This document shows, one piece after another, positions 39,042 to 48,901 of a stretch of 64,000 nucleotides of DNA. A program made the translations under genes and the position numbers. Source of the stretch: Proteiniphilum propionicum (GTDB lineage: Bacteria; Bacteroidota; Bacteroidia; Bacteroidales; Dysgonomonadaceae); assembly GCF_022267555.1 (NCBI RefSeq), contig NZ_CP073586.1, positions 3,514,501 to 3,578,500 on the forward strand. The letters are read 5' to 3'. Below the pieces are notes generated by a model. It searched no databases and had not been told where the DNA came from. It was given only the letters and a program-made list of their open reading frames with translations. The first letter of the stretch is position 1, and each line of letters opens with the position of its first letter.

Positions 39042-41234
39042 TTACTTCAACTCTGCTTTCGTTTTCTCAGACTCCTCACCCATAACGTTGTAAGCTGAAA
39101 TTTCATACACATTATTTACACTACCGTCCTTATCTGAAAAATTTGTTTGAAATTTACCATTACGCAACTGAAGCTTATATATAAGTATTCCATCTTTATA
39201 TATATTATATCCGTCTGTTGCAGCAAAACCCTGAGGTGCCCATTTAATTTCAGTTCCAGTCGGGGATTTGGTGATGCTTGCATTTATAACCTTTTTAGGA
39301 AGAGGTATCTTAGGTAACTCTCCTGTTTTACAGTACTGCAAATAGAGATCATGATATTCTTTATTTACTACAAAAGGACTATTATAATGACTATACGCAA
39401 AACAGATAATATTGCCTACATATCCGTTTACAATCTCCAATTGTTTTTGGACACGAGCCATAGGAGCGCTTGTCCAAAAACGCTGATCAAACGTTTCAAC
39501 ATTTCCCCAGAATTTTAATCCAGGTTTGCTGTTGACAGCCTGTTTCAACTTTGAAAACCATTCTCGTAAATTATCCAAAGTAAGCCCTCCTGCACCAATA
39601 CAATCTTGAGGAGCAAAAATATCTCCTATTCTGAAATGAGTTTGGGCAAAAACATTCTCCCACATTACGGCATATTCCTGAGCATTTCCCCCGACCCGAT
39701 AATTCATGAACGGAGACATCATAAATGGCATGTCAGGAGTAATTTCAGTTAGGTGATCAAGGTTAATATTCAATGCCTTGGCAAGAGCATCCTGACATTC
39801 GGATGTCATACAGTTCAGGTTATCAACCTCCCAAACCCAATACCAGCCATACATGGTTCTGTTATATTTCTCTTTGTACAAAGCAACTAATTCATCTGCA
39901 ACTTTATTGCCGGCCTCCATCTGATTAAACAGCCATTCAGAGTCATAATCGGTTTTCCACCATCTTTCATTAAAATTAATCCCGATGAATACTTTTATAC
40001 CATACTTTTGAGCACTACGTAAACATCTCTCAATCCTGTCTTTTTGCGCATTTTTCTTTACTAAAGGAGAAGGATAGTAAGCGGTTGCTCTTCCTTTCTC
40101 GTTTGTCAAAAGAGCTGGTGCATATATTAAATATGTGATGCCCGCTTCATTCAGCATTGCCATTTCCTGATCCCAACGTTCGTCATTCCACCCGGCAACT
40201 AAGAACTCTTGAATAAAAGTCCCGTTGAAACGAGGCGTATTGGAACCTTTATTCTTCTGTTCAAACTTATAATGGAAATAAGTTCCATTTAAATCTCTTG
40301 TATAGGTGTCAAAACCAGCCTCATCTTCATATAAATTAATTATACGCACACCTCTGTCAAGTGTTTCGTTGTAGGCGGAAGGATATCCCGTTTTACGACC
40401 GTAAGCAAGGGCTATATTGCCATCCAGATCAATCATGTAATCGTTATTATGATCATGCCCTGCAAAAACACCTATAACATCTCTTTTTTCAATGAACGAT
40501 GAAAAAAGGCCCGTATTCAACCCGGGAGCGCAAACTCCTTCCTGCCTCTCACCGAATTCACGGCACACCCATCTTGCCGTTTCATATTCGGGCAAAGGAA
40601 TATGAAAGAATGCCAGCGAAGGTAATTTTCGTTTATTATGAGCAGTAAAATAATCACTGCTATTCCTGTACCAATCAATTTGATCATGTTTAATCCAATC
40701 GTAATAACCAAAAGAGCGATCGTCAGTTATATTATGAGAGTCAAATAAATACAAAATCCATTTTTCTGTTGTCCCGTCTGAGGATAAAACAGGGAGAGTA
40801 CAGTTTCCAACACCTGGCAGGGTGCCTTTCCGGGCATCATAAGTAAGGTTATACGGGTTAGTTCGCAAATATTCCAGAATTTCGGTTTTACTAACATCTG
40901 TCTCCCCATCATGGTTACCAAAAGCAACAGCAAATGGCGTTTTTTCTTCAGAGAACAGCCCAGACAGTTTTTCCCACCCAGAAAGGGCTGGAATTCCAAC
41001 TACAATATCACCTGTAAGTACAACCAGGTCGGGATGCTCTATATGAATCATTTCACGAATCAAATTATAAGTACTATCATTCGCTGATTTATAGCGCTCA
41101 CCCTCTATCCAATGGGTATCGGTTATTTGCAAAATTTTAAACTCACCACCACTGAATCTTAAATTTTCCACCTGTGATAAAGAGCATAAAGAGACAATCA
41201 AACAGAATAAAAGTATTAAGAAGTATCTTTTCAT
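39042..41234 (-). CDS. Exported calcineurin-like phosphoesterase fused to a DUF4434 TIM-barrel domain
   Basis: A 730-residue protein with a signal peptide (about 1-20). Residues about 30-320 are a metallophosphoesterase with ITDTHW (Asp39, His41), GDIVVG (75-80), GNHDG (106-110) and AGHDHNND as metal ligands, all intact. Residues about 335-640 resemble DUF4434, a glycoside-hydrolase-like barrel (WNDERWDQEMAMLNEAGITYLIYAPALL...). The last 80 residues look like a fibronectin III-type domain. The fusion suggests that one exported protein removes a phosphate and acts on a sugar bond. It leads the SusC/SusD gene series, 109 bases upstream of susC. Confidence 0.8.
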   Translation of the reverse strand: MKRYFLILLFCLIVSLCSLSQVENLRFSGGEFKILQITDTHWIEGERYKSANDSTYNLIREMIHIEHPDLVVLTGDIVVGIPALSGWEKLSGLFSEEKTPFAVAFGNHDGETDVSKTEILEYLRTNPYNLTYDARKGTLPGVGNCTLPVLSSDGTTEKWILYLFDSHNITDDRSFGYYDWIKHDQIDWYRNSSDYFTAHNKRKLPSLAFFHIPLPEYETARWVCREFGERQEGVCAPGLNTGLFSSFIEKRDVIGVFAGHDHNNDYMIDLDGNIALAYGRKTGYPSAYNETLDRGVRIINLYEDEAGFDTYTRDLNGTYFHYKFEQKNKGSNTPRFNGTFIQEFLVAGWNDERWDQEMAMLNEAGITYLIYAPALLTNEKGRATAYYPSPLVKKNAQKDRIERCLRSAQKYGIKVFIGINFNERWWKTDYDSEWLFNQMEAGNKVADELVALYKEKYNRTMYGWYWVWEVDNLNCMTSECQDALAKALNINLDHLTEITPDMPFMMSPFMNYRVGGNAQEYAVMWENVFAQTHFRIGDIFAPQDCIGAGGLTLDNLREWFSKLKQAVNSKPGLKFWGNVETFDQRFWTSAPMARVQKQLEIVNGYVGNIICFAYSHYNSPFVVNKEYHDLYLQYCKTGELPKIPLPKKVINASITKSPTGTEIKWAPQGFAATDGYNIYKDGILIYKLQLRNGKFQTNFSDKDGSVNNVYEISAYNVMGEESEKTKAELK

Positions 41235-41635
41235 GTGATTATTTTTTTGAACATATTTGAAAAAGTCATTTTCCTACGAAACAGCTATTGATATGAGTAT
41301 ATTAAGCATCCAAAAACTCTGATTTCAGACATTTTTAAATGGGATTCATGAATTTAAATTTAAATTATAGTCAATAACCCAAAAATCCCATTCAACTTTT
41401 TAACAGCTGGTGAAAATTATTCTTATTCAACTTCAATAATTTAAAAAACCTTCGCTATATTGCACCTTGCTGTTAACATTCGTTTCCGGCAGTTCCAACA
41501 TATTTGGCCAATAGAAAAAATAATCTTTTGTTGAGATTTTGTTTCCATCAACATATTTATAAATATTATTCATTAATACAATTATTAAATATGTTTTACA
41601 TCAATAAACTGTAAATGTAGATAAAAACTACAAAA

Positions 41636-41651
41636 GCGCAATCGTTTGCGC
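41636..41651. promoter_or_regulatory. Candidate LacI-family operator palindrome
   Basis: GCGCAATCGTTTGCGC is a 16-base palindrome around a central CG with one mismatched pair. It has the GCAAnCGnTTGC pattern typical of LacI/PurR-type operators. It lies in the divergent region beside the LacI-type gene. Its TTTG could also serve as a -33 element 17 bases above an AAACTTTG. Confidence 0.6.
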
Positions 41652-41937
41652 GTTTTATTATTGTTAAACTTTGTTACTTTTTTAAAATTGGTTTCTTTTA
41701 AGTCTCGTTTGTAATAGCTTTGTTTTAACTTTATATTGAACTTATGTATGTATCAATTCGATTCGTATAAACTAAATATAAGATGCTTCGATGTTTCACG
41801 GGGTAACTGTTGCAAGCGAAGGGCGTTAAAAGAAAGGGACATGTTTAAACTTTTGCATTAAACAATGGCATTGTAAATTATTTTGCTATGCCGGCTGGAG
41901 GAAAAACATTTTGCTTTTACAAATGCAATAATTCTTT

Positions 41938-41945
41938 TAGCTTTG
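41938..41945 (+). promoter_or_regulatory. Possible -7 box of the LacI-type regulator gene
   Basis: TAGCTTTG followed by C matches TAnnTTTGC, 71 bases ahead of the preferred ATG. TTTG lies 24 bases upstream, a little further than usual. Confidence 0.4.
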
Positions 41946-42016
41946 CTGTTTATGACCGGTAATTCTAATTGCTAACATAGGAAATAGTTTCATTGAAAAA
42001 AAATAGCTTATATAGT

Positions 42017-43036
42017 ATGATACAAAAGATTAATATTGCCGATATTGCAAGAATAACAGGCTACTCAACCTCAACCGTTTCCAGAGTATTAAACGGAAAA
42101 GCAGATAACTATAGAATTTCAAAAGCTACACAAGAGAAAATTAAATCAACTGCCGATGAATATAACTACACGCCAAATGAATTTGCAAGAAATCTCAGAA
42201 AAGGATCAGGTCGGACAATTGCCTTAATCGTACCCTCATTAAAAAATCCTTTTTTCGCGGAAATGGCGAGCGCTATAAACTTAGAAGCAAGCAAGGCAAA
42301 TTATATAACACTTATTGGCGACAGCGATGATAATATTACAATAGAACGGGAAACTGTTAAACAATTGACATCAAGGAGTATAGACGGAATGATTATTGTG
42401 CCTTGCAGTAATGTTTCAGACCATCTGTTGCAATTAAAAAAAAGGGGGATGCCACTCATTTGTATCGACAGGTATTTTGAAAATCAGGATTTGAGTTTTG
42501 TAACCTCCGATAATTATAACGGCGCATATTTGGCCGCAAAATATCTAATTGAACTCGGTCACACCAACATAGCCTGTATTCAAGGCGTAAAAGACTCTAC
42601 ACCAAATACACAGCGTGTAAAAGGTTTTAAAGATGCCATGTCGGACCATGGCATTAATACATACTCGGTAACCGGTGATTCTTTCAGTGAACAAAACGGA
42701 TATCTGGAAACCAAACTGTTGCTCCAAACAGAAAACAGGCCTACTGCAATATTTGCCTTCAGCAATACAATAGCAATGGGTTCTTTGAAAGCTATAAGAG
42801 AAGAAGAATTAAAAATACCAGATGAGATTTCCCTTATTACATTTGACAATAATCCATATCTTGATTATATTGATCCACCTTTAACATGTGTTTCACAACC
42901 AATTGAAGAGATTTGCAAGATGGCTATAAGAATTTTATTTACAAAAATAAACGATAAAGAGAATACAACGAAACGTGTTTTTCTAAAAACCAGATTAATG
43001 ATTAAAGAATCAGCGAAAAGTATCATACAAAAATAA
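42017..43036 (+). CDS. LacI-family transcriptional regulator
   Basis: The product is 339 residues from the ATG at 42017; a TTG eight codons earlier is possible. The helix-turn-helix opens the protein (INIADIARITGYSTSTVSRVLNGK), followed by the hinge helix region and a periplasmic-binding-protein-like sensor domain (about 60-335). LacI proteins bind a sugar or nucleoside effector and usually repress neighbouring genes. The palindrome at 41636-41651 is a good candidate operator, both for itself and for the divergent uptake operon. It converges on ilvC. Confidence 0.92.
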   Translation: MIQKINIADIARITGYSTSTVSRVLNGKADNYRISKATQEKIKSTADEYNYTPNEFARNLRKGSGRTIALIVPSLKNPFFAEMASAINLEASKANYITLIGDSDDNITIERETVKQLTSRSIDGMIIVPCSNVSDHLLQLKKRGMPLICIDRYFENQDLSFVTSDNYNGAYLAAKYLIELGHTNIACIQGVKDSTPNTQRVKGFKDAMSDHGINTYSVTGDSFSEQNGYLETKLLLQTENRPTAIFAFSNTIAMGSLKAIREEELKIPDEISLITFDNNPYLDYIDPPLTCVSQPIEEICKMAIRILFTKINDKENTTKRVFLKTRLMIKESAKSIIQK

Positions 43037-43124
43037 GACATTGTTAATACACGGCGATTAAAATTCAGTATGTAATAATTGAGCTGGAATTTTCACCTGG
43101 TTAATTGCATTGCACAGCGCATCA

Positions 43125-43161
43125 AAAAAGAGACTCGGGTTTTTAAGCCTGTGTCTCTTTT
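43125..43161. terminator. Bidirectional terminator between the LacI-type gene and ilvC
   Basis: AAAAGAGACTCGGG at 43126-43139 pairs with CCTGTGTCTCTTTT at 43148-43161 at 12 of 14 positions. A tracts on one side and T tracts on the other fit termination from both directions. Confidence 0.75.
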
Positions 43162-43248
43162 ATAAATGTAAATGCTGTATCGGTTTTTTATTTGATCTTT
43201 CAGTCAATGAAAAACATTGTTTACAAACAACAAACCAATTAAAAGAGT

Positions 43249-44295
43249 TCAATTGTTCTCAGGACGCAGTTTCCTGACTACTGCTCCGGCCTGCCACATC
43301 TCGCTTTCACGAAGGGCTTTAAGTTCAACCTCCAGCTTTTGGCGATAATCGGGTTGCGAGTTACTGTCAATAGAGCGCTGTGCTTCGTTGCCGCTTGCCA
43401 CCTCCTTATATAGTTTTTCGAAAACAGGTTTGGTAGCATCATGGAACGGCCCCATCCAGTCCAAAGCGCCACGTTGAGCTGTAGTGGAGCAGTTAGCATA
43501 CATCCAGTCCATCCCGTTTTCCGCAAATAAAGGCATAAGCGACTGGGTAAGCTCTTCCACTGTTTCGTTAAATGCTTCAGAAGGGGTATGCCCGTTCTCG
43601 CGCAACACTTCATATTGAGCCAGCAACAGTCCCTGGATAGCACCCATAAGCGTACCACGCTCGCCTGTAAGGTCGGAATATACCTCACGCTTGAAGTCGG
43701 TTTCAAACAGGTATCCTGATCCCACGCCAATACCGAGAGCTACCACGCGCTCATAAGCTTTTCCAGTGGCATCCTGAAAGATAGCATAGCTTGAGTTCAG
43801 TCCCCTGCCTTCAAGAAACATTTTTCGAAGGCTTGTACCCGAGCCTTTAGGTGCTACCAGTATTACATCAACATCGGGAGGAGGGACAATGCCAGTACGC
43901 TCTTTATAGGTAATGCCAAAACCATGTGAAAAATAGAGTGCTTTACCAGGTGTAAGATGCTTTTTTACTGTGCTCCAAAGCGTAATCTGTGCCGCATCTG
44001 ACAAGAGGTACTGGATAATTGTGCCGCGTTTGCATGCCTCCTCTATCTCAAAAAGGGTTTCTCCCGGAACCCATCCGTCGGCCACAGCCTTATCCCAGGT
44101 CTTGCTGTTCTTCCGTTGACCCACAATCACGTTAAACCCGTTATCACGCAGGTTGAGAGACTGTCCCGGCCCTTGTACTCCGTAACCGATTACTGCTATT
44201 GTTTCATTCTTCAACACTTCCTGAGCTTTGCTCAATGGAAACTCGTCGCGGGTAACTACATTTTCCTCTACCCTACCAAAATTCATTTTTGCCAT
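43249..44295 (-). CDS. ilvC: Ketol-acid reductoisomerase
   Basis: IlvC converts acetolactate or acetohydroxybutyrate to the dihydroxy acid using NAD(P)H and Mg2+, in valine, leucine and isoleucine synthesis. The ATG at 44295 gives MAKMNFGRVEENVV, the usual Bacteroidota start, and 348 residues; a GTG at 44325 is less likely. The Rossmann motif is VIGYGVQGPGQ, followed by QRKNSKTW in the cofactor-specificity loop. Metal-binding EVYSDLTGERGTLMG and late E residues are visible. It is the last gene of the cluster. Confidence 0.96.
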   Translation of the reverse strand: MAKMNFGRVEENVVTRDEFPLSKAQEVLKNETIAVIGYGVQGPGQSLNLRDNGFNVIVGQRKNSKTWDKAVADGWVPGETLFEIEEACKRGTIIQYLLSDAAQITLWSTVKKHLTPGKALYFSHGFGITYKERTGIVPPPDVDVILVAPKGSGTSLRKMFLEGRGLNSSYAIFQDATGKAYERVVALGIGVGSGYLFETDFKREVYSDLTGERGTLMGAIQGLLLAQYEVLRENGHTPSEAFNETVEELTQSLMPLFAENGMDWMYANCSTTAQRGALDWMGPFHDATKPVFEKLYKEVASGNEAQRSIDSNSQPDYRQKLEVELKALRESEMWQAGAVVRKLRPENN

Positions 44296-44442
44296 ATTTT
44301 TTTGACTATTTGAGTCAAGAGTCACAACTTAAACATTATATATGAGCAGTCTTTCAGATATCAAAAATCTTGATCACTGAGCTTTGTGACTGATTAAAAT
44401 GTGAGGTGTGTACTCATCGACCATTATTATAATATAATTAAT

Positions 44443-44544
44443 TTATCCTTTTATAAATCTCCTGCTAAAATTCTCTTTTACTGCAGAGGGACCAAAATAC
44501 ATAGTGATATTCAATGTATTAAAATAATCATTTTTGATATTCAT
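44443..44544 (-). CDS. Small open reading frame upstream of ilvC (33 codons)
   Basis: The frame runs from ATG at 44544 to TAA at 44443, in the 270-bp gap between ilvN and ilvC. Its core MYFGPSAVKENFSRR matches MYFGPIAIKETFSRR in the frame upstream of leuC, with LNI just before in both. Conservation at the peptide level suggests either a small protein or an element of coding origin. No function is known. In some Bacteroidales, as I recall, an acyl-ACP thioesterase gene occupies this gap. Confidence 0.4.
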   Translation of the reverse strand: MNIKNDYFNTLNITMYFGPSAVKENFSRRFIKG

Positions 44545-44564
44545 GGTTCCCGGAGCAGTCTCAT

Positions 44565-45131
44565 TTATTCATTCTCAACAATCCCGTTGAGTACTTGTTC
44601 ATGCTTTGCCAGCATATCGCTCAGCCGCTCCAATTTAGATTTCGTGATTGCAATCCTGCCGGAACGGACAAACTGCAAAACACCTATAGTTGAGGCCAGC
44701 TCATCAAAAAGCCCCTGTGTCTCGGCATAATGACCTGCTTTAAGAAACACAACACAATCTTTGGACACCTCCAGTATGCGGATGTTGTACTTCCTCACCA
44801 GATACTCTATGGAACCGTGTTCCAGCACCTTCTCGGTTGAGAGTTTGTAAAGCGCCAGCTCCTGGTGCACAAGATCTTCGTTGGTATTATAATAAGCCTT
44901 CAGAATATCCACACGTTTATCAATAAGCCGCACCAACTTCTTCATCACCTCCTCATCATCGGAAAAGGTGGTTATGGTAAACTTGTGAATCCCTTTTATT
45001 GCCGATGGCGAAACAGACAGTGTTTCTATATTCAACTGCCGACGGGTGAAAATAGTAGTGATCTGATTGAGTACGCCTACAGTATTTTCTGAAAATACTG
45101 TGATGGTATATAATGTTTTATTCTCATTCAT
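44565..45131 (-). CDS. ilvN: Acetolactate synthase, regulatory subunit
   Basis: IlvN is the small subunit of acetohydroxyacid synthase and mediates feedback inhibition by valine. The 188 residues contain an N-terminal ACT domain (YTITVFSENTVGVLNQITTIFTRRQLNIETLSVSPS) and a second ACT-like C-terminal half. It lies 33 bases downstream of ilvB. Confidence 0.93.
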   Translation of the reverse strand: MNENKTLYTITVFSENTVGVLNQITTIFTRRQLNIETLSVSPSAIKGIHKFTITTFSDDEEVMKKLVRLIDKRVDILKAYYNTNEDLVHQELALYKLSTEKVLEHGSIEYLVRKYNIRILEVSKDCVVFLKAGHYAETQGLFDELASTIGVLQFVRSGRIAITKSKLERLSDMLAKHEQVLNGIVENE

Positions 45132-45164
45132 AGTTCAGTTTTTATTAATTGTTTTCACTCACTT

Positions 45165-46925
45165 TTAAAGCTTGTGCCCGTTTCCGAGTAAAATGTCGGT
45201 AACGGTACCACCGGCGGGCACCATGGGATAAACCATCCCCTTTGTTTCCACTTTCACCTCCAGCAGATATGCCCCGTTATGCTCCAGCATCTCATTAATG
45301 GCTTCATCCAGCTCTTCACGCTTTGTCACCTTACGTCCTTTGATGTTGTAGGCATCAGCAATCTTGACGAAGTCCGGGTTTTTCAAGTGTGTTTCGGAAT
45401 ATCGCTCATCAAAAAACAATTCCTGCCATTGGCGCACCATCCCCAGATAACTATTGTTCAGAAGAATGATCTTTACATTCAAATTATATTCCATAATGGT
45501 TCCAAACTCCTGAATGGTCATCTGCAACCCTCCATCGCCCACAAAGATACAAACTGTTCTGTCAGGTGCACCGTATTTGGCACCAATTCCGGCAGGCAAC
45601 CCGAAACCCATCGTCCCCAGCCCGCCTGATGTGACTATGCTACGGGTTTTATTAAATCTGAAATAACGCGTTGCCATCATCTGATGTTGTCCCACATCGG
45701 TCACACATATAGCATTATTATGTGTCGCCTCGGTGATTTTGTTAACCACCTCGCCCATTTTTATTTCTCCATTTTCTGGATACAGTTCATTTCTGATAAT
45801 GCAATCATACTCTTTCTGTTCATAGGGTTGAAACTCAGCCAGCCACTTTGTATGCGATCGATTTTCCAGCAGGGCGGTAACTAAAGGAAGTGTTTTTTTT
45901 GCATCACCACGAACTTTGGCAGATGTCTTTACATTCTTATCTAGTTCAGCGGGATCGATATCGAAATGTATTACCTTTGCCTGTCTGGCATATGTCTTCA
46001 GATTTCCCGTCACACGATCGTCGAACCTCATCCCTATAGCGATCAACACATCACAACTGTTGGTCATCATGTTAGGCGCCACATTCCCATGCATCCCCAG
46101 CATTCCATGATTCAAATGGTGACCGGAGGGCATGGCTGACAATCCCAGTATGGTGGAACCGAACGGAATATCTCCTTTTTCCAGGAATGCACGCAACTCC
46201 TCCTCCGCATTTCCCAGAATAACACCCTGCCCTACCAGCGCAAAAGGTTTTTGGGCACTGTTTATAATGGCTGCCGCCTTCCGTATCTGATCAGTATCAG
46301 GCTCAGGAAAGGGTATATAACTCCGTAGGAAGGTAGTCTTCTGATAGAAATATTCGCATCTGTTTGTCTGCGCATCTTTGGCTATATCAAGCACTACAGG
46401 TCCGGGACGACCGCTAGATGCAATGTAAAATGCCCTGGAAACGGCCCATGCAATATCTTCCGTTCGCCTTATCTGGTAAGCCCATTTAGTTATGGGCTGT
46501 GTTACTCCAATTACATCGGCTTCCTGAAAAGCATCCGAGCCCAGCAAACCTGAAGCTACCTGTCCTGAGATGACTACCAGGGGAGTGCTATCCATCATTG
46601 CATCAGTGATACCGGTGATGGTGTTAGTTGCTCCGGGGCCCGACGTAACAAGTGCTACACCCACTTTTTCAGATACACGTGCATAACCCTGCGCAGCATG
46701 TACAGCACCCTGTTCGTGGCGCACCAGAATATGTTTTATCTTATCTTTATGATCGTACAAAGCATCGAACACGGGCATAATAGCTCCACCCGGGTACCCG
46801 AACATAGTATCCACTCCTTCCGCGATAAGCGAACGGATAAGGATCTCACTGCCCTGAATAGTCCCGGCTTCTTCCGAAGGGGACATCACTGTTTGGGTCT
46901 GTTTCTCTCTATTCATAATATTCAT
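45165..46925 (-). CDS. ilvB: Acetolactate synthase, catalytic subunit
   Basis: IlvB condenses pyruvate with pyruvate or 2-oxobutyrate using thiamine diphosphate. The 586 residues show the catalytic Glu region FGYPGGAIMP...HEQGAVHAAQGYAR (about 42-86) and the ThDP motif GDGGLQMTIQEFGTIMEYNL...NN (about 475-505). FAD-binding and central domains lie between. Two possible ATG starts lie three codons apart. It is in the cluster with ilvN immediately downstream. Confidence 0.96.
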   Translation of the reverse strand: MNIMNREKQTQTVMSPSEEAGTIQGSEILIRSLIAEGVDTMFGYPGGAIMPVFDALYDHKDKIKHILVRHEQGAVHAAQGYARVSEKVGVALVTSGPGATNTITGITDAMMDSTPLVVISGQVASGLLGSDAFQEADVIGVTQPITKWAYQIRRTEDIAWAVSRAFYIASSGRPGPVVLDIAKDAQTNRCEYFYQKTTFLRSYIPFPEPDTDQIRKAAAIINSAQKPFALVGQGVILGNAEEELRAFLEKGDIPFGSTILGLSAMPSGHHLNHGMLGMHGNVAPNMMTNSCDVLIAIGMRFDDRVTGNLKTYARQAKVIHFDIDPAELDKNVKTSAKVRGDAKKTLPLVTALLENRSHTKWLAEFQPYEQKEYDCIIRNELYPENGEIKMGEVVNKITEATHNNAICVTDVGQHQMMATRYFRFNKTRSIVTSGGLGTMGFGLPAGIGAKYGAPDRTVCIFVGDGGLQMTIQEFGTIMEYNLNVKIILLNNSYLGMVRQWQELFFDERYSETHLKNPDFVKIADAYNIKGRKVTKREELDEAINEMLEHNGAYLLEVKVETKGMVYPMVPAGGTVTDILLGNGHKL

Positions 46926-47029
46926 TGTTGATTGTTATAAAAAAGTACCGTTACGGGTAACTTTACACAATTAATTATGGACCTTATAACCCTAATCTAT
47001 AAAACTTAAGTGCTGAATTTAAAAAATAT

Positions 47030-48901
47030 CTAAATGATTCTCACTGCACCCAGATCGGCAGAACTGACAAAAGCAGCATAAGCCCTCAAAGCTTTGGACA
47101 CTTTCCTTTCCCGTATGGGACGGAAAGCCTCTTCTCCCCTGGCCTCCTCCGTCCGTCTTCTTTCGGCAAGCTCTTCGTCACTGACTTTCAAATTAATGGA
47201 TCGCCCGGGAATATCTATCTCAATAATATCTCCGTCACGTACCAGCCCTATATTACCACCGGCAGCAGCTTCAGGTGAGATGTGCCCTATGGAGAGTCCC
47301 GAGGTACCACCGGAGAAACGCCCGTCAGTAATAAGGGCACACTCTTTTCCCAGATGTTTTGCTTTGATGTAGGATGTGGGATATAGCATCTCCTGCATTC
47401 CCGGTCCCCCTTTAGGGCCTTCATAGATAATAACAACCACATCTCCTGCCCTGACATCTCCATTAAGGATAGCGCTACAAGCGTCTTCCTGTGAGTGATA
47501 CACTTTAGCTTTTCCATTAAACTTCCAGACACCCTCGTCCACGCCCGCTGTCTTCACCACACAGCCGTTGCGGGCAATATTACCCTTCAGGATAGCCAGT
47601 CCCCCATCTTTTGTATAAGCATGCTCCACACTACGGATGCAGCCATTTGCCCTGTCTGTATCGAGCTCTTTGAACCTCGCATTCTGCGATCCCATTACAA
47701 TATTATACCGGTTCCCGGGTGCGGACGAAAAGATTGTTACAGCCTCTTCCGAAGAATTGCCTGAAGTTATATCATATTTTCCAATGGCTTCCCCCAAAGT
47801 AAGGCCATCAGCACGGTGTACCGAGGTATTAACCAGTCCCGCCTTTGCCAGTTCGTTCATTATGCCCATAATTCCCCCAGCACGGTTCACATCCTGGATA
47901 TGGTACTTTTTTGTGTTGGGTGCCACCTTGCAGATACATGGGACGCGCCTCGAAAGCGCATCTATATCTTCGAGTGTGAAGTCGATCTCCCCTTCATGTG
48001 CGATAGCGAGCGTATGGAGTATTGTATTGGTAGAACCTCCCATGGCAATATCAAGCGTCATGGCGTTCAGGAACGCTTCACGGGTAGCGATATTTCTGGG
48101 AAGTACCGTTTCGTCGCCATCAAAATAGTATCGGTAAGCATTCTCCACTATCTGCCGTGCAGCTTTCACAAACAGTTCTTTCCTGTTGACATGAGTAGCC
48201 AGAACGGTTCCATTGCCTGGCAGTGCTAGTCCTATTGCCTCATTGAGACAGTTCATGGAGTTTGCGGTAAACATCCCGGAACAGGAGCCACAGGTGGGAC
48301 AGGCCAGCTGTTCCAATTGAGCTACACGTTCGCTGGAAACAGCCTCATCAGCCGACTCAATCATCGCGTCGATAAGGTCGATCTGTTCATCACCAATTAT
48401 TCCTGCTTCCATCGGCCCTCCCGAAACAAAAATAGCAGGTATATTCAACCGCATTGCAGCTATAAGCATCCCCGGAGTAATCTTGTCACAATTGCTTATG
48501 CAGACCATAGCATCTGCCTTATGGGCATTGACCATATATTCCACCGAATCGGCAATCAGGTCTCTCGACGGCAGGGAATACAACATACCGTCATGCCCCA
48601 TGGCAATGCCGTCGTCAATGGCGATAGTGTTAAACTCAGCTGCGAAACAGCCCAGCTTCTCAACCTCTTTTTTCACCAGCTGTCCTATTTCGTGCAGATG
48701 CACATGCCCCGGTACAAACTGAGTGAAGGAGTTAACTATAGCTATAATGGGTTTGCCCAACTGTTCGCGTGTCATACCATTGGCATGCCAGAGGGCCCTT
48801 GCCCCTGCCATACGGCGACCCCTGGTGCTCGTCGCACTACGTAGGCTACCCTTGCCTTCCGCAGTCATTTTTACGACTTCTTTATTATTGCCTATGTCCA
48901 T
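47030..48901 (-). CDS. ilvD: Dihydroxy-acid dehydratase
   Basis: IlvD dehydrates 2,3-dihydroxy acids to 2-keto acids in Val/Ile/Leu synthesis using an Fe-S cluster. From the ATG at 48901 it has 623 residues. The leuB stop and this start share a base (TAATG), so translation is coupled; the longer frame from 48934 is rejected. Cluster-binding cysteines lie in CISNCDK and [19 protein letters not shown], and the Mg2+/substrate residues in GGSTNT and GRFSGGTSG. Confidence 0.96.
   Translation of the reverse strand: MDIGNNKEVVKMTAEGKGSLRSATSTRGRRMAGARALWHANGMTREQLGKPIIAIVNSFTQFVPGHVHLHEIGQLVKKEVEKLGCFAAEFNTIAIDDGIAMGHDGMLYSLPSRDLIADSVEYMVNAHKADAMVCISNCDKITPGMLIAAMRLNIPAIFVSGGPMEAGIIGDEQIDLIDAMIESADEAVSSERVAQLEQLACPTCGSCSGMFTANSMNCLNEAIGLALPGNGTVLATHVNRKELFVKAARQIVENAYRYYFDGDETVLPRNIATREAFLNAMTLDIAMGGSTNTILHTLAIAHEGEIDFTLEDIDALSRRVPCICKVAPNTKKYHIQDVNRAGGIMGIMNELAKAGLVNTSVHRADGLTLGEAIGKYDITSGNSSEEAVTIFSSAPGNRYNIVMGSQNARFKELDTDRANGCIRSVEHAYTKDGGLAILKGNIARNGCVVKTAGVDEGVWKFNGKAKVYHSQEDACSAILNGDVRAGDVVVIIYEGPKGGPGMQEMLYPTSYIKAKHLGKECALITDGRFSGGTSGLSIGHISPEAAAGGNIGLVRDGDIIEIDIPGRSINLKVSDEELAERRRTEEARGEEAFRPIRERKVSKALRAYAAFVSSADLGAVRII

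Larger units (their letters stand above)
41235..41992. other. Divergent regulatory region between the uptake operon and the LacI-type gene
   Basis: This is a 750-bp, very AT-rich divergent spacer. The recognisable signals are a LacI-type palindrome at 41636-41651 and a possible -7 box at 41938-41945. No convincing promoter for the minus-strand operon was found by eye. No gene was seen. Confidence 0.5.

Noticed and set aside
48317-48844. Long open frame antisense to ilvD
   Set aside because: It lies fully opposite a well-conserved gene and shows no domain or signal. It is a shadow frame.
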